Origin: Leucogyrophana mollusca
Taxonomy: Eukaryota > Basidiomycota > Agaricomycetes > Boletales
Assembly (NCBI GenBank): GCA_021014945.1
Contig: MU266532.1
Coordinates: forward strand, 1-48,984
Reading direction: 5' to 3'
Length of the DNA: 48,984 bases
Shown: positions 23,104 through 35,800 of the stretch, in pieces
How the letters are laid out: each line of letters opens with the position of its first letter
Position numbering within the stretch: position 1 is the first letter of the stretch
Program-made: the position numbers and the translations under genes
Notes under the pieces: model-generated
The model's input: the letters and a program-made list of their open reading frames with translations, nothing else
Databases searched by the model: none
Told to the model about the DNA's origin: nothing

Positions 23104-23554
23104 CTATTTGAGGGGATTAGAGCTAGAGGTTAGTGTAGAGAGGCCGCTCTGGAGAATTGGGGCCTCGCGAAAGCCGATCCCGATGGCGCAATTTTTCACT
23201 CGTAGCGAAATGAGCAAAGTAGTGTTATCGGGAGTGACTTGTACTACAGCGAAGCTGTCATTGAGGAGTATGGGTTCAGGGAGCATGTATGTGGTGCCCC
23301 CAAGTGCGATATTCGTATCTCTTCCGGCCTGCCAAAGGCCACGGGGCACAACGGCGCTTCTTGCAGGCTCGCGTCCAGTATTTATTACTTCCGTCAGTAC
23401 GGGGAGAGTTTGTATGGGTTCACCGGACGTGGCCTGAAAAAGCGCGTGGCCGTAGAAGAAGACGCACGGTGAGAGGAACTAGTCAGTTTACAAATCCAGG
23501 AGTGTTGCGATATAATGGGGCTGAGGAAGGGTGATACCATTGTCCATTAATCAT
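23104..23554 (-). CDS. Unrecognised 130-residue protein, two exons
   Basis: I do not recognise this product. An ATG at 23554-23552 opens exon 1 (to 23492). A GTAAAC donor and a pyrimidine-rich TTTTTCAG acceptor bound a 58 nt intron, and exon 2 (23433-23104) runs to the stop; phase is kept. The intron is required, because an in-frame TGA follows the donor. The protein starts MINGQWYHPSSAPLY and includes LWQAGRDTNIALGGTTY and the beta-rich stretch AVVQVTPDNTTLLISLRV. There is no signal peptide and no obvious membrane helix. The frame stays open some way upstream of the ATG, so a further 5' exon is possible. It is squeezed between DUF6533 and RRP36. Confidence 0.4.
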
Positions 23555-23809
23555 CGTCGTTCCGGTAGCATGTGAGGAAGGGCCGATAGATGGATCTGGA
23601 GTTTTCAATGTGGGAGCTTGTGTGGTTAAATGATATGACTATGATGGTTAAACGTTAAGGAGCAAGCTAGTATGTGCTGTGGCTATGCAAAATTTGGATT
23701 TTGGGTCAAGGTCCTGGCTTCAGTACTCAATCACATACTGCACCGACGTCCAATCGAGTTTAAGCGGCAGACCCGAGCACCAGTTCGAACGCTACCGCAC
23801 ATTGTCGAG

Positions 23810-25397
23810 ATGCCGCGTAGGCCGCGACCAGCCCACAGACCGCCCCCAAAGTCAGCCGTAAACCGGGCGCCAGTTTTATCGAGTCCCCCGAGCTCGATCA
23901 AGTCCGGAAACCATGTCAAACAACCCCGTCCAAAGGCTGTAGACTTTTTCCAATCGGACTCAGACACTGGTCGAAGCGAGGACGATAGCGAAGAAGCTTC
24001 TGAAGAGGATGCCAGCCAGTCAGGTGACGACTCTGATTCTGCTCGTAGCAGAGGTGAAGCCTCAGACGAGGTTGGAGAGGAGGAAGACCTGGATGCACCT
24101 CGAGTGGCCCAGTGGATAGATGACGAAGACCTCAATGCCGAAGTTGAAGGCTCAGACTTGGAAGAAGACGAGCTCGAAAGCGACGAGGACGAGGACGAAG
24201 ATGTCGTCCCATCCGCCGGGCCCTCCCGAGCCACCTTAGTAGGTATTCATTTATCGAGCGGACTGAGTAGTTCTAAGCTCTGTCGACTTAGCAATCTCTA
24301 GAAGATGGTAGGACGATTCTATAGTATTTTGCGACCCCACCTTGCTAAGCAAGATTCGTAGATCTATCAACAATGCCGTTGGGAATGCTGCGCAACGCTC
24401 AGCGTGCCCTTGCCCAGGCCCAAGCCTTGAGCGACTCAGGTTCTGAGACTGATGCTCCTTCGGAGGAGGACGCCCACACAGGCAATGATATTCGACCTCA
24501 CTCCACGAGCTCAAAGGGTAAGGAGAAGGAAAGGGCAGAGACTGCTCCAAAGCATCGGAGGGAACTGGCTAAAAGATCGAGCAAACACGCGTATGTGGTA
24601 TTCCTTGCGTTCTGTAGTGCAGGCACGATCACGGACTTTTACCAGGCCAATGGAGGCGACATCCAAGAAACCTGTGACCCGGCGAAGGACAGTCGTGGAA
24701 GTCAAAACTGCTGTACGTCCCCCACCCTTAGCTTCTTCTCGGAAATGCTCACAGTCCATTAGCAACCGCGTGATCCCCGTTTCCTACCAATCGCTGGGGA
24801 GTTTGCACCTCACAAATTTCGCCAGCAATATGGTTTCCTCTCCGATCTGCACACCAACGAGCTAAAGGCACTTCGTGAGAATCTCAAGCGTGCACGTAAG
24901 TTGCTTGCAAATTCCCCAAAGGACCAGCGTGTGGAACGCGAGCAGGAGGTCGCGCGGCTGGAACTTGCGATGAAGCGCGGTGAAAGCTCGGTGAACCGTG
25001 ATAAGCGGGAGAAGATCGAGGCAGAGGCTCTAGGCAAGGTGGCCAAGGAAGAGAGGGAGAAGAGGAAGCAAGGCAAGGCCGGGTGGTGGATGAAAGGGTG
25101 TAAGTTCCGCTATCTTCTCATGCGCCACTACACGCTGAAAGTATTTCTCCAACAGCCGACAAGAAGGAACTGCTGACGAAGGCACGTTATGAAGCCATAG
25201 CTAATGCTGGAGGTAAACGTGCTGTGAAAAAGGCGATAGAGAAGAAGGAGAAGAAAATCAGCCAAAAGGAAAAGAAATCGCGGCCCTTTGCTCGTGGACA
25301 ATCCACGGAAACCAGAGGGGGTGTGCAGAAGCGCCCTGCACGATTCGGCTCGGGTGGAGACGGAGACAGGAATCCGAAACGTAGAAAGTTGGCTTAG
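23810..25397 (+). CDS. RRP36: rRNA biogenesis protein RRP36
   Basis: Six exons (23810-24238, an intermediate 16 nt exon at about 24291-24306, 24362-24590, 24646-24712, 24763-25099, 25156-25397) join in phase to 439 residues. The N-terminal ~140 residues are acidic and Ser/Asp/Glu-rich, a common feature of nucleolar factors. The conserved core begins with HAPMEATSKKPVTRRRTVVE, then RDPRF, FRQQYGFL and DLHTNELKALRENLKRAR, continues as a charged coiled coil, and ends with the KARYEAI and KKEKKISQKEKKSRPFARGQ blocks typical of RRP36. The protein belongs to the 90S pre-ribosome/SSU processome and is needed for early cleavages that yield 18S rRNA. It sits in the nucleolus. The basic C-terminus (RNPKRRKLA) may serve as a nuclear signal. 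Confidence 0.93.
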
Positions 25398-25745
25398 AGG
25401 TTGGGTGGAAGGGCTTTTCGGGCTTTTTCATTCTGCCGTCCTGTTACTTCAGTGAATTCTGTTCCTTGCCTTGCACATTCTTAAACATCAAGGATTGTCC
25501 AAGTAAGCAAAGCGTTGGTGTTTGTTACAACTTCTTCTTAGTACGCATTATCCGCTATGTATTGTAGTGTAGTCTTTGATCGCTAACTCAGCACGATCTT
25601 CGTCATGTCATGCAAGACATTCCTCGGAACCCAAATGACGGAAACGAAAGAGACCGAAGGAAATACCTGAGAGGGTCGAGAGGAGGGCTAGGTCGGGAGG
25701 GCCGAATGGGAGGACCCGCATGAGTCTAGAGGTGTCGGAGGGGCT
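25398..25745. other. Shared 3' region of convergent RRP36 and TCP11-like genes
   Basis: A 348 bp spacer between two stop codons facing each other. No gene is seen. Confidence 0.6.
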
Positions 25746-28260
25746 TCAAGGGCTCGTGAAGTTTGATGACCCTGTTAAAAATCCCTCCTGCTCGTACAGC
25801 GGGAGGTAAACCCCAAGATGGATTTGTGCCAGTCTTGACAGGCGCTCAGCTAGAGAGCGAATCTCTTCCTTGAGGGGCTCCATGCCCGTTGCTAAGACAG
25901 CTACGGACGACGTTGCAGTAGGGAAAGAGTTTAGCTCAAGCCGTCTGCACTGCGCTGTCGAGGACTCGCGCGACGGGAAGGGGAAGGTGAGCGAGGCGAC
26001 TAGGTTGAACACGGCGTCCCGTATCCTGTTTGTTGACATGACGCTCAACATTGACTTGGGCTGCATGTTCGTGTCAGACCATCGTTCAGCGAGCTTTAGT
26101 ATGCGTTCATCGGGAGCCGAAGGGAGCGTTATGGAGGCCTCTGCTTCGAGAGACGCGCTGGACTTCGAAAGCTCGGCTGCCTTCGCTCGCACCGCCACCT
26201 GGAGAACAACATCCTGCTTGATCTTCTGCCACTTCACCCGTTCCTCGTCCTGGCTTGCGTCCAATTCTGAACATCCAAACTTGAAGCAGTTGCCTAAGTG
26301 CGACGAGCTAACATCCCGGATTTCCTTCTTGAGCTTCAGAAGCTCCCCGTCGCTCACCTTCGAAGGATCTCGCGAGGCTGTGGCGGAGGTTGCAGCGTCG
26401 GAAAATACGAGCTGGCGGTAAAGTAGGAGAAACATATACATGGCAGTCGTGTCGGCGGCATCTGTGGCGAGGACGAGGAGGCGGGCACTGTCTAAATAGG
26501 TGGTTTCTGGGTATAGTGGAAGCGGTGATACTGAGGTCAAGGAATTATGAGGTGGTTGGATCGAGGGAGGTGTTGATGGCGGATTGAAGACGAGGTCAGT
26601 GAGGCCCTTGAGGACGGAGAGATAGGCTTGTTGAGTTGAGGCGAGTGAGGGGTAGTTTATGGATCCTGAAGGGCATGATGGATAGGTGATAAGTTTCGTG
26701 GTCAACAGCTGTTGATGGGCTGTCTGCAGCCATTTCTGGGTGACAACCAGGGATGACGCATGGCCTCGGCGGCCTTTGAACGTTTTGAGTTCGTATTGCC
26801 CTGAACTGTCTATGAGGAATGGGCGGAGGGTTTGTAGCTGATGGTTGGCGATATCCTGAAACAAAGTTTGGCAAATGGCACATCAGGCAAGGAGATCAGC
26901 ATAACGCACGAGTTTCATGAGCTCCAGGATGTCAAGGCACATCCGCACGGCTTTTATAGCGTCCATTTTAGTTCCACCGCAGCTAGGTGCGCAGGTCTGA
27001 GCCAAATCGACCATCGCATCTACTGCACGATCTCGCATCGGTGCGCAGTGGCTCTTGAGCGTCTTTCCGATCACAGCGAAGAGACCCGACGGATCGTAAA
27101 GCTCGTGCTGCAACTCCTGCTGAATCAGCTCGGGATCGAACACGGACCGTAAGTGCGAAGCCTGAGCCGCGTGTTGGTCTATCTGTTTCTGGAACGTGGC
27201 AGGGTTGGCGTATGTTCCGGAGATGCTTGATAAGGGCTGGATGACATAGAGAAGCACCTCTAGGAATTCGGGGAGGAGAAGACGGATGCGTGAAGGCATG
27301 CGGAGCGTTAACACGCGACGAGAAGCTGAGTATGTCAGGATCGGATTTTGGGAAGGGATGTTGGGAACGCGGCGGCAGACGCAGACACAATCGTGTGGTT
27401 TGCCTTGAAGGTCAAAAGAGACGCAGGTGCAGCCGGTTTCGAGCTCCAGCGTGATGGCACGCCAATATCTGTCGGCCAGGTCGCGCTTTCGTCGGCCAGA
27501 TGTTGGTCGAAATTGTAACCCGGCATCGAAGAGTAGATCGTGCCCTGAGAAGATCGCAGACAATAGATATGAATAGTTAGATCAGATTCAGATGGAAGAA
27601 CTCACGAAGTTGTGGATTTCGCAGAATGGCCCCAAGATCCAGCTCTTTCAACGTCTGTCTATTTATGAGCGGATACATGGATGGTATATGGGAAGAATTG
27701 AGGTCGATTGGAGGAAGAGTGGGCAGAGGATGGTGGGGACAATCGGGCCCAGAGCAGTTGCTTTCTACTCGTAACGGTGTGCTGCTAACTGAGCCGGATT
27801 CATTGTGGAAAACACCTCCCGTGTCCCTGGGTTCACTCTTGCGAGAGCGACGAATGGAAGGACGGAAGCTTCTCGAGGAAGAGGGTTTCTCAGATGATCG
27901 CCTTTGAGTCCTGGAGGGCGAGACGACGAGTGATTCAGTTTCGATCCTCGGACGTTTGTTGAACCTCGAGGGAGCATCTTGTGGCGGCTCAACAGGTGTC
28001 AATGGGGACACTGGAGGGGTATCTGTAGGGGAGGGCTCAGAGGGCCATACCGCATGAGCAGTGTCGGTAGAAAGCCAAGGGCTGGAAGGTGGCTGTCGGG
28101 GGGCGTTAGGAAGGCGACGTGGAGCTACCGCCGAATCAACGAGCATATCGTCGCACGGCGCAGTGGGGTCGTTTACGACAGAGTCCTGGCATTCTTCGTC
28201 GCTGCCTGCCTTTCGTTTTCTGCAATTTACTGAGGGAATGGAGTGACCCAAGTCGCCCAT
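25746..28260 (-). CDS. TCP11 (SOK1)-domain protein
   Basis: Three exons (28260-27606, 27544-26910, 26855-25746) join in phase to 799 residues. The first ~215 residues are disordered, Pro/Ser-rich and basic (NKRPRIETESLVVSP). The T-complex protein 11 domain follows, with LLPEFLEVLLYVIQP, FDPELIQQELQHELYDPSGL, VIGKTLKSHCAPMRDRAVD and IKAVRMCLDILELMKLDIAN, and it continues to a C-terminal HLGVYLPLYEQEGF. Yeast Sok1 is a high-copy suppressor of PKA loss and the mammalian relative modulates cAMP signalling in sperm. The molecular activity is not known. A regulatory role in cAMP/PKA signalling is an inference from these relatives. The second donor is GTGCGT, slightly weak. Confidence 0.9.
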
Positions 28261-30681
28261 AAGAGAGGAGGAGGGCCTTGCGGGGGATCAGCTGAGCTGG
28301 AGAGATAAAAGAGAGAAAGGAAGGCAACTGGGGGGATATAAGTAGTAAGACCGAGGTGAGACTCAGGGCGAACACATGGAAAAAGTCATTACGGTTACTT
28401 ACCTGCCGTAGCACACGATGAAGTGGGGTGCACGTTGCGCGTACGCCGTACGGTGACTCGTCGGACAGCCTAGCTATGGAGCTTAGCTATAGAACAACGT
28501 TCTATGGGCTCACGAATACCTGATGGTTCGAACACAAGGTTAGTTTGTCGTTGGCACGATGTAAAAGCGCTTGTAAAAGCTGGCTGGCTGCCACGCTGTC
28601 CGGCTCGCCTCTAAAATATTGTGAATCCGTGATCCTCTATAGCAGCTGCTGTTATGATCTTACGCCCTTTGGGGCAGTTCCTTTTAGTGTCCTTTCTCCC
28701 GGCACGCGGCGTTCACATGCTCTAAGCTCTTCCGCAAAAATTCCGTATACTCTTCATGGAAAATTGCTTCCCTTCCATCCCGGCTCGCCCTTGACATTCC
28801 AATTACAACCAAAAGGCAAACGCCAGAGAGCTATAAACGTGTTGGCCGTCTTGTCTTGTCCTGAAACATGTCTTTTTGGCAACTCCGTGCCGGCCATTAC
28901 TTGTGTACATCTACGCCCATCCGAGTATGCAGAATCCACGCCCTTTTTGTCGTCTTTTCAGCCGTTTTCCTCGTGTTTCAGCTATTGTATTATCTCGAGG
29001 CAAGTCCGAATTCGTGAATGTGGGATATCAAAACCCCATCACCGATTTAGCATCAGGTCAGGCGTGTACGTTTCCCTAGCTTGCAGAATTTAGCAGGAAG
29101 ACCAGGCGTCTCTCCCGAAGATGCTGGGGGCGATGATGTTGCCACCATCAGGCCAGCTCGCTTGTAGCCTAGCCCCGAGAAACTGGTCTAAATACCGGAT
29201 CGTTCATATCCTCACGTCTCGATCTTCGGAAATGAGCATGAGGCGTCATACTCCCATCCTGCGCATATAAGACAAGTTCGCATTGTTCTTTGTCGTCGCC
29301 ACACTGGATGGTATTACTTGACAACCCCTTGACCAGCCATGGCTAGACCGAATCATATCAGCTGTCAGTGGCAACAGGTCGGGCGGTACAAGACCGCAAA
29401 CGTCCATCTGCGTTTCTCCACTGCTCACGACACGGCCCACCCACAGGAACGAAAACTTCACACACAAGATTCTCAGCGCTGACGTGCGTCAATTCGCTAC
29501 CTACAGCTGGGTGTATCTATAGCCACCAGAAAACCACGGTTCGTTACTCTGCCCAACTTGAAAAGGCAACCACTCAGACATTACGTTGTCCAATGAGAAC
29601 ATCCGCGGTGAGCGAGTTTGCCTCTGTCCTTCTTCTGCACCGTACGCGGCGATGGAGGGGTCGTGAAATGGTACGACTTTCGCCTTGTGCGCTACGGAGA
29701 GTCCCAATTAGTGCTCTCCTGTTCAACTCAAGTCGGAGATGAATAACGCTCTTCCAGTGCTGTCGTCCTGAATTGGCAGTTGAGGAACAACAAGTCGACA
29801 AGACCAGCTAGACGGTGAGCTCTCGATGAATTCAGTTATCGCTATCTTTCATCTCGACGTCTGAATCACATAGTACAAGCTAAAATCAGCGGTCCGGCCA
29901 TTGCAATCAATCAGCGCTTTATCACGGCAAGATTGGGGCCAAATTATGCCGCTCTTGTGAGAGATCCTATCACCTCTTCCCGTCTTCCTCCTCCAGTTCC
30001 TCATCATGATGAGATCAACTGGGTGCGAACTCTTGTATACGGGGCCCTTTCCCCGGCTTGACCCCCACGAAGAACCGTGGAGTCTATGCCGATGGGTCAC
30101 TTGGCTTTCTAAATGGATCCCTCCGCCTACAACGGATGAAATTCCACACTCAGGCTCGTCAGCCTCATTGCAGTCCATTTCTGCTACAAAGCTGACGTTC
30201 ATACATCAATCGTGGAATGCTGAATGGTCCCGCAGGTTTATCGCATGCCTATCTGAGCGCTGCGCCTGTGTTCACAGGCTTCTATTCCTTAAATCGACAA
30301 ACTCTACCTTGGCTTGCGCCGTACCACTGCGTTTCAAGTCTAATACGGGTAGACCCACGGTAGATGACCATACGTATTTCAAGGCGCTAGGGATGGGACT
30401 GCGTTGATGCGTGGACGGCTCACGGCCCACGGAACATCCGCAGCGCCCCATGGTAGAGCTCAACGAATTGCCAATCCTAAGTATGCCTGGGACTCCTAGG
30501 CGTAGTACAGCACCCGTTTACAGGCGGGTGATTGAGCCTTCCGAGATGAACATCAGAAAGTTTGAGTAGAAAAAGGATAATCGTCTGCATAATGCAGACA
30601 TAATTACGGCAGACCGTGTCTGCGTGCATAGGGACTGGATGAAATGAAAAAGTCCTTCATTCATGATTGTCTACAATTCGT
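28261..30681. other. Gene-poor 2.4 kb, possibly containing a gene relic
   Basis: No intact gene is supported. On the plus strand, protein-like pieces occur at about 29640-29745 (VKWYDFRLVRYGESQLVL) and 29874-30060 (AIAINQRFITARLGPNYAAL). Stops lie between them and I found no splice pair that joins them in phase. Family unknown. The left 300 bp are the TCP11-like promoter. Confidence 0.35.
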
Positions 30682-32717
30682 CTAAGCATCAATTAGCTTT
30701 TCTTCCTGGGCGTCTGGCTGCTGCTCGGACTTCTTCGTCGGTTTTCGGCCATAGAACTCGGCGATGATCTTTGGGTTGATACGATTGAGCTGCTCCTTCG
30801 GGAAAATGCGAAGCAGGGACCATGCAAGGTCCAGGGAATCGAAGATAGTGCGCGACTCGTAGGGGCCTACACACCTCGAGATGAGTGGGGGTTGCGTTCA
30901 ATGACGACTTACGCACCTTGTCCAACGAACTGACGCTCAAACTTGTCGAGGAACTCCAGAGCGAGCTTGTCTTCAGCTGATAACGCCTCCTCACCGACAA
31001 CAGCTTTCATTGCCGCAGCATCCCTACCGATGGCGTATTTGGCGTACTGCGCACGATGAGGTTAAACTGCGCTCAAAGCCAATGAAATCAAATGAAGGCA
31101 CAACTCACCAGCTGGTTAGATACGTCACCGTGATCCTTCCTCGTGAGTTTCTCGCCGATAGCACTCTTCATCAAACGTGACAGCGAAGGCAAGACATTAA
31201 TAGGGGGGTATATCTGCCTGTTGTGTAGCTGACGATCAACGAAAATTTGGCCCTCGGTGATGTAGCCTGTCAGGTCAGGTATAGGATGCGTGATATCTAA
31301 GCGAATGCATCAGGGTGCAAGCATGGAGTATCATATATGGGGAATCACCATCGTTTGGCATGGTCAGAATAGGAATTTGAGTAATAGAACCATTTCGACC
31401 CTCGACACGGCCTGCACGTTCGTAAATTGTTGACAAGTCAGTATACATATATCCGGGGTAACCACGACGTCCAGGCACTTCCTCGCGGGCTGTGGACACC
31501 TGGGGGTATGACATGAGTTCACGCGGGATCAGCATTGAATACCGTCATGAAGTACCTCACGCAAAGCGTCAGCATAAGAAGACATGTCGGTCAAAATGAC
31601 CAACACGTGTTTCTCAAGCTGGTACGCGTAGTATTCAGCGGTAGTGAGTGCCAAACGAGGTGTAATGATACGCTCGATGGTAGGGTCGTTGGCTAAGTTC
31701 AGGAACAGGGTGACCCGGTCGAGACTGCCATTTGATTGGAAGTCTTCCTTGAAAAACCGCGCGGTTTCCATGTTCACACCCATCGCGGCGAAGACGACGG
31801 AGAAGTTGTCTTCGTGGCCATCGTGCACATCTTTTGTCGGGCCTTTGACAAGACCAGCTTGACGTACAATTTGTGCAGCAATCTGTCGCGATGCCGGGAG
31901 TTAGGACAACGCATGACACAGCAACCATGGGGCCTTGCCTCATTATGGGGCAAACCGGCAGCCGAGAAAATAGGGATTTTCTGTCCACGCGCAATGGAAT
32001 TCATAGTGTCGATAGTTGATATGCCGGTCTGGATCATCTCTTCAGGGTATATACGCGAGTATGGATTAATGGGTGAACCTGATATAACTCATTTTAGCAG
32101 CTGGATGTTTGTAAGGGAGCAGACGAAAGACAAACCATTGATGTCCAGATAATCTTCTGCGAAGACCTTTGGTCCCTGATCGATGGGATTTCCAGAGCCG
32201 TTGAATATGCGCCCCAACATGTCCTCGGCCACTGGCAGTTTCATACTGCTTCCCGTAAACTCGACGTGCGTGGCTTTGACATCCACCCCTGATGTACCTT
32301 CGAACACCTGGACAATAGCCTTCTTTCCCTGAACCTCCAGCACCTGTCCACCGCGTTTCGAACCGTCCGGTAATGTCAACTGCACGATCTCATTATACGA
32401 AGGGAACTGCGCAAAAAAACATGAGCATGCCATGGGTTCGCTTAAATAACAAACCCACAAACCTTGACATTGTCCAGAACTACGAGAGGGCTGCAAGGAT
32501 CCGGATCAGCTTTCCACGCGCGATACACATGTATTGAACTGACCCATTGATGGCAGATACAGTGCGGTAGTCTATAGGGTGGGGTCAGTTCGATGTGTCC
32601 AAACACGTTCGGCTCCGTAGCCGTACCAAGATGAGGCTGCACGCGATACTCTCGGGTTACAGCCGCTGCATTGATAGCTGCTGCCTCCCTAGCACTTATA
32701 CGAGGGTCGGCGGACAT
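30682..32717 (-). CDS. VMA2: V-type proton ATPase subunit B
   Basis: About ten exons on the minus strand give a protein of roughly 510 residues that reads through without gaps. It starts [20 protein letters not shown], continues [20 protein letters not shown] (across an intron), and includes the nucleotide-fold segments [58 protein letters not shown]-like [20 protein letters not shown] and [15 protein letters not shown]. The C-terminus ([21 protein letters not shown]) is variable in the family. Subunit B alternates with subunit A in the V1 hexamer; it lies at the non-catalytic nucleotide sites and helps bind actin and the stator. V1Vo acidifies vacuoles and endosomes. It is the best-conserved gene in the window. 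Confidence 0.96.
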
Positions 32718-32895
32718 GATTCAGGATTCAGAAACCAGATAGTCGTCGTCTGAGCGTATCCGATCACCAGCGTTGGCAAGCACTTCACTTCAAGCGGCAG
32801 GCTCAGACAAACAAGCCACGAGCCTACTTTCCCACGGGTACAGATACGCTACAACTGTATGTATGTGCAAAGCGCACAGGATTTCAATACTAAAA

Positions 32896-35800
32896 CTAGG
32901 ATGAGGCGTCCAGCTCTGAAGAGAACATGTCGATAAGGCGGACAGCTTCTGCTTTAGCACCGTCAATATCCATTGACGACCTGATAAGGCGATGCGTTCA
33001 GGCAAAAGATTCGAGACGAGGTATGTGTACACACCACTCAGTCTCCAGCAAAATATCGTCCGCTTCATCCACTTCCCAGCCCATGTCCTTACTTTGAAGG
33101 ACAAGGTACAAATACTCCGCAGTGCTGGCTCGGACCTGTTTCGCCAAATCAAGCTACGCCTTCTCTGAAGAGAGCTCCGAGGACGAACCTTGGGGAAAGG
33201 GTGGGCAAGGAAGTCCACTAGCCGAGGGACGCAGGATTTCGCGACAGATGGGAAGGCCATTAAGTTCACGATACTGATGGAATATTGATCAATACAGGCG
33301 AGGGGCATGTAAGGGGCGAGACATTACATTTTCATCGCCTCCTGAATGCGTTGTACATTCTTAAGTCGCGATATGTTCTTCGAAGATACAGTGATCAAGG
33401 CCTCCAGCCTGTTGACAATGAAATGAATGTCATGCGCCGGTAAATGATCAACAAGAGCTGACTGGGATGCGCCGTCCTGGGCTGTGTGAAGACCCTCTAA
33501 TGCATCAGCTTCCAATAGGAGGTTGAACGTCTGGAGGACAGGGACCACAATAGCATTGGAAGTCAATTGCGATTTTACAAGGTCGAGTAAATCGCTTGTG
33601 AGCCCCAAGAGGCTATATTCGTTCCCAGATGGCGCAAGAGGGAGTTTCTTGGCATATTCAGCCAAACTTGCCGAAGCCGGTCGTTGCTGATTACCCGTGG
33701 CTTGCTTAGCTGAGAAAGGCGATGTAATGTCAATCGCACGTACCGTGCTCCCAGTCCTAGTCCCCACGCTCAAAATGATACCGGTCAAAACTGGTCTTCG
33801 ATATGCCTCCACCTCCAGCATCGCCACTGCCTTTGGGAACAGCCAATCACCAACGCCCCAGTTCGTATCTGCATCCAGGTTTTCACTGCAACTTCCCTGT
33901 TGGCGCGGCTCGCGTTTGTAATTCGAGTATCGCTCACCTCAAAAACAGATCTTTCATCACACTTTCACCTTGAATACGCCAGCTTTCCCTGTTCTCGACC
34001 GCAGGCAGAGGAAGGCCAAGTAAGCGCAAGAAGCATTCACCTGAAAGCTGCCGCACGTTGTCCAGCCTTTCTACGCCCTGACGGAGGATTCGTGCGATAG
34101 CAGAGTGGTATCTTGCCGGAGGTAGGTAATCAGCAAACCTCGGCAGATCTCCCGCGACAGCAAACAAGCTTTCAATGACCGATGTCAAGCCCTGAATGCA
34201 CGCCATACGAATCCAGGACCCGACATCACCACGCTCGTCCATCGTGTAGTCATCCATCCCAGTATCCAGCGAATCAAATATCGCACGGACAGCATCCGGG
34301 GACAGTACTGTTTTGCTAGTGAGGGTCACGCTAATCTAGGGAGTTGACAACTTACGCTCCGTTAACTTGGGCACAATGTTTGCCAGGATTTTAGGCAAAG
34401 CCTGGTAGCAATTCCGGCGGGCCTCGACGTTAATCATCCTTGTGGGGGACTGAATAACCGGCGTAAGCCAGAGGGAGCAGGCTGGCTATTTGGAATACCC
34501 ATTACATCAGAGCCAACGCTCTCAAGCAAACATTGAAGAGCCTCCGCAAGTCCTTGCGGATAGGTGTTATAGTCAAGAACTCCGAGAACACGGGCAAGGC
34601 TTTGCTGCAGCAACGAGGATCCTTTCCTAAGATCTCGGATCAATGTGATTGACGCCTGGGATCATCAGGATCATTACGACCACGAACAAACTTCAGTGAC
34701 GTATCTTTGCGCAGTTTGCGAGCAATCTGCATGCGTGCTCATGTATGCCATTGCGGTCGCCGCCGATTCTTGAACGGAGCTATTCCGATGTCTCAGCCCT
34801 GCGTCGACAATATGCCTCCAGTATGGCACAGGCGATGTATCGCCCAGTTCTATCACCTGCGGCGTGATGGTACTCGCAATAAGATAGCAGGCTCCGCTAT
34901 GCACGATGTCGTTTCGAGGGGCGAGGATGACGTCTTGGGGTATGAGGGCAAGATGGCCAAAAATCTGCAAAGGAGGAGTGAATGGCGGCAGCAGTGGCAG
35001 ACGATGGTAGGATAGGTACCTCCAGCTGCTTCTCTCGGCTTTCCTGACTATCTAAACGGCGATATACCTCAGCCAGTTCTGTTAGCGCCAAGAGACCTCC
35101 GTGCATATCCACAACGTCGAATGATTGCAACAATCGCGCCTATGCGAAGACGCCTCAACAGGCTATCATATACCGCAAGAGATAAACCTACCAGCCTCGG
35201 TATGCACAAGGAACCCAACGTTGGCAAATCAAGTTTGCAGATCTCACTGAGGGACTGGGCGCCAAGCTGTCGCATCACAACGTCCCAGTGCCGCAGAGTG
35301 ACCGAGAGTACATGGTCCAGCAAAGAGGTCCTGTACTCGATATGTCTGGTGCGGCCGCGGTTAGCTGTAAGCCGCGAAATGTGGGTTTCGTAGACTTACT
35401 CTGCCACTTGGGGGGCAGCTACTACGAATGCGTTGCGACGGATACTGACAGCATAGAAGTCTGTTTTGCGGAGGACGTCAATGCCGTGAGGGAACAAACC
35501 CTGTGGGAGTTCCCTCAGAATAATTTCACAGAAGTCAACGAGAGCGCACACCATTCTGCCCACATGTTCTTGAAAAGCAGCGCTAGCCGCCCTTCGGATA
35601 TGGATCTCACGGTCGTACAAGGATACTGCGGCGAGACTTTGAGCGAGCTTCGTTGCATGACCTGATAGGGCTGATGAATCCTGAGCCCTGGCAAGGGCCC
35701 AAAATACATACGCCGCAGCATCGCGCACGCTTGACCCAATAGAGTGAGCGCCTTTTCGGATATCAAAATAAAGAGCCTGGCAGAATTCTTAGAAGGAAGA

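Noticed and set aside
32560..32717. Odd sequence after residue 30 of the V-ATPase B subunit
   Set aside because: It is an intron (GTACGG...TATAG); splicing gives the conserved [13 protein letters not shown].
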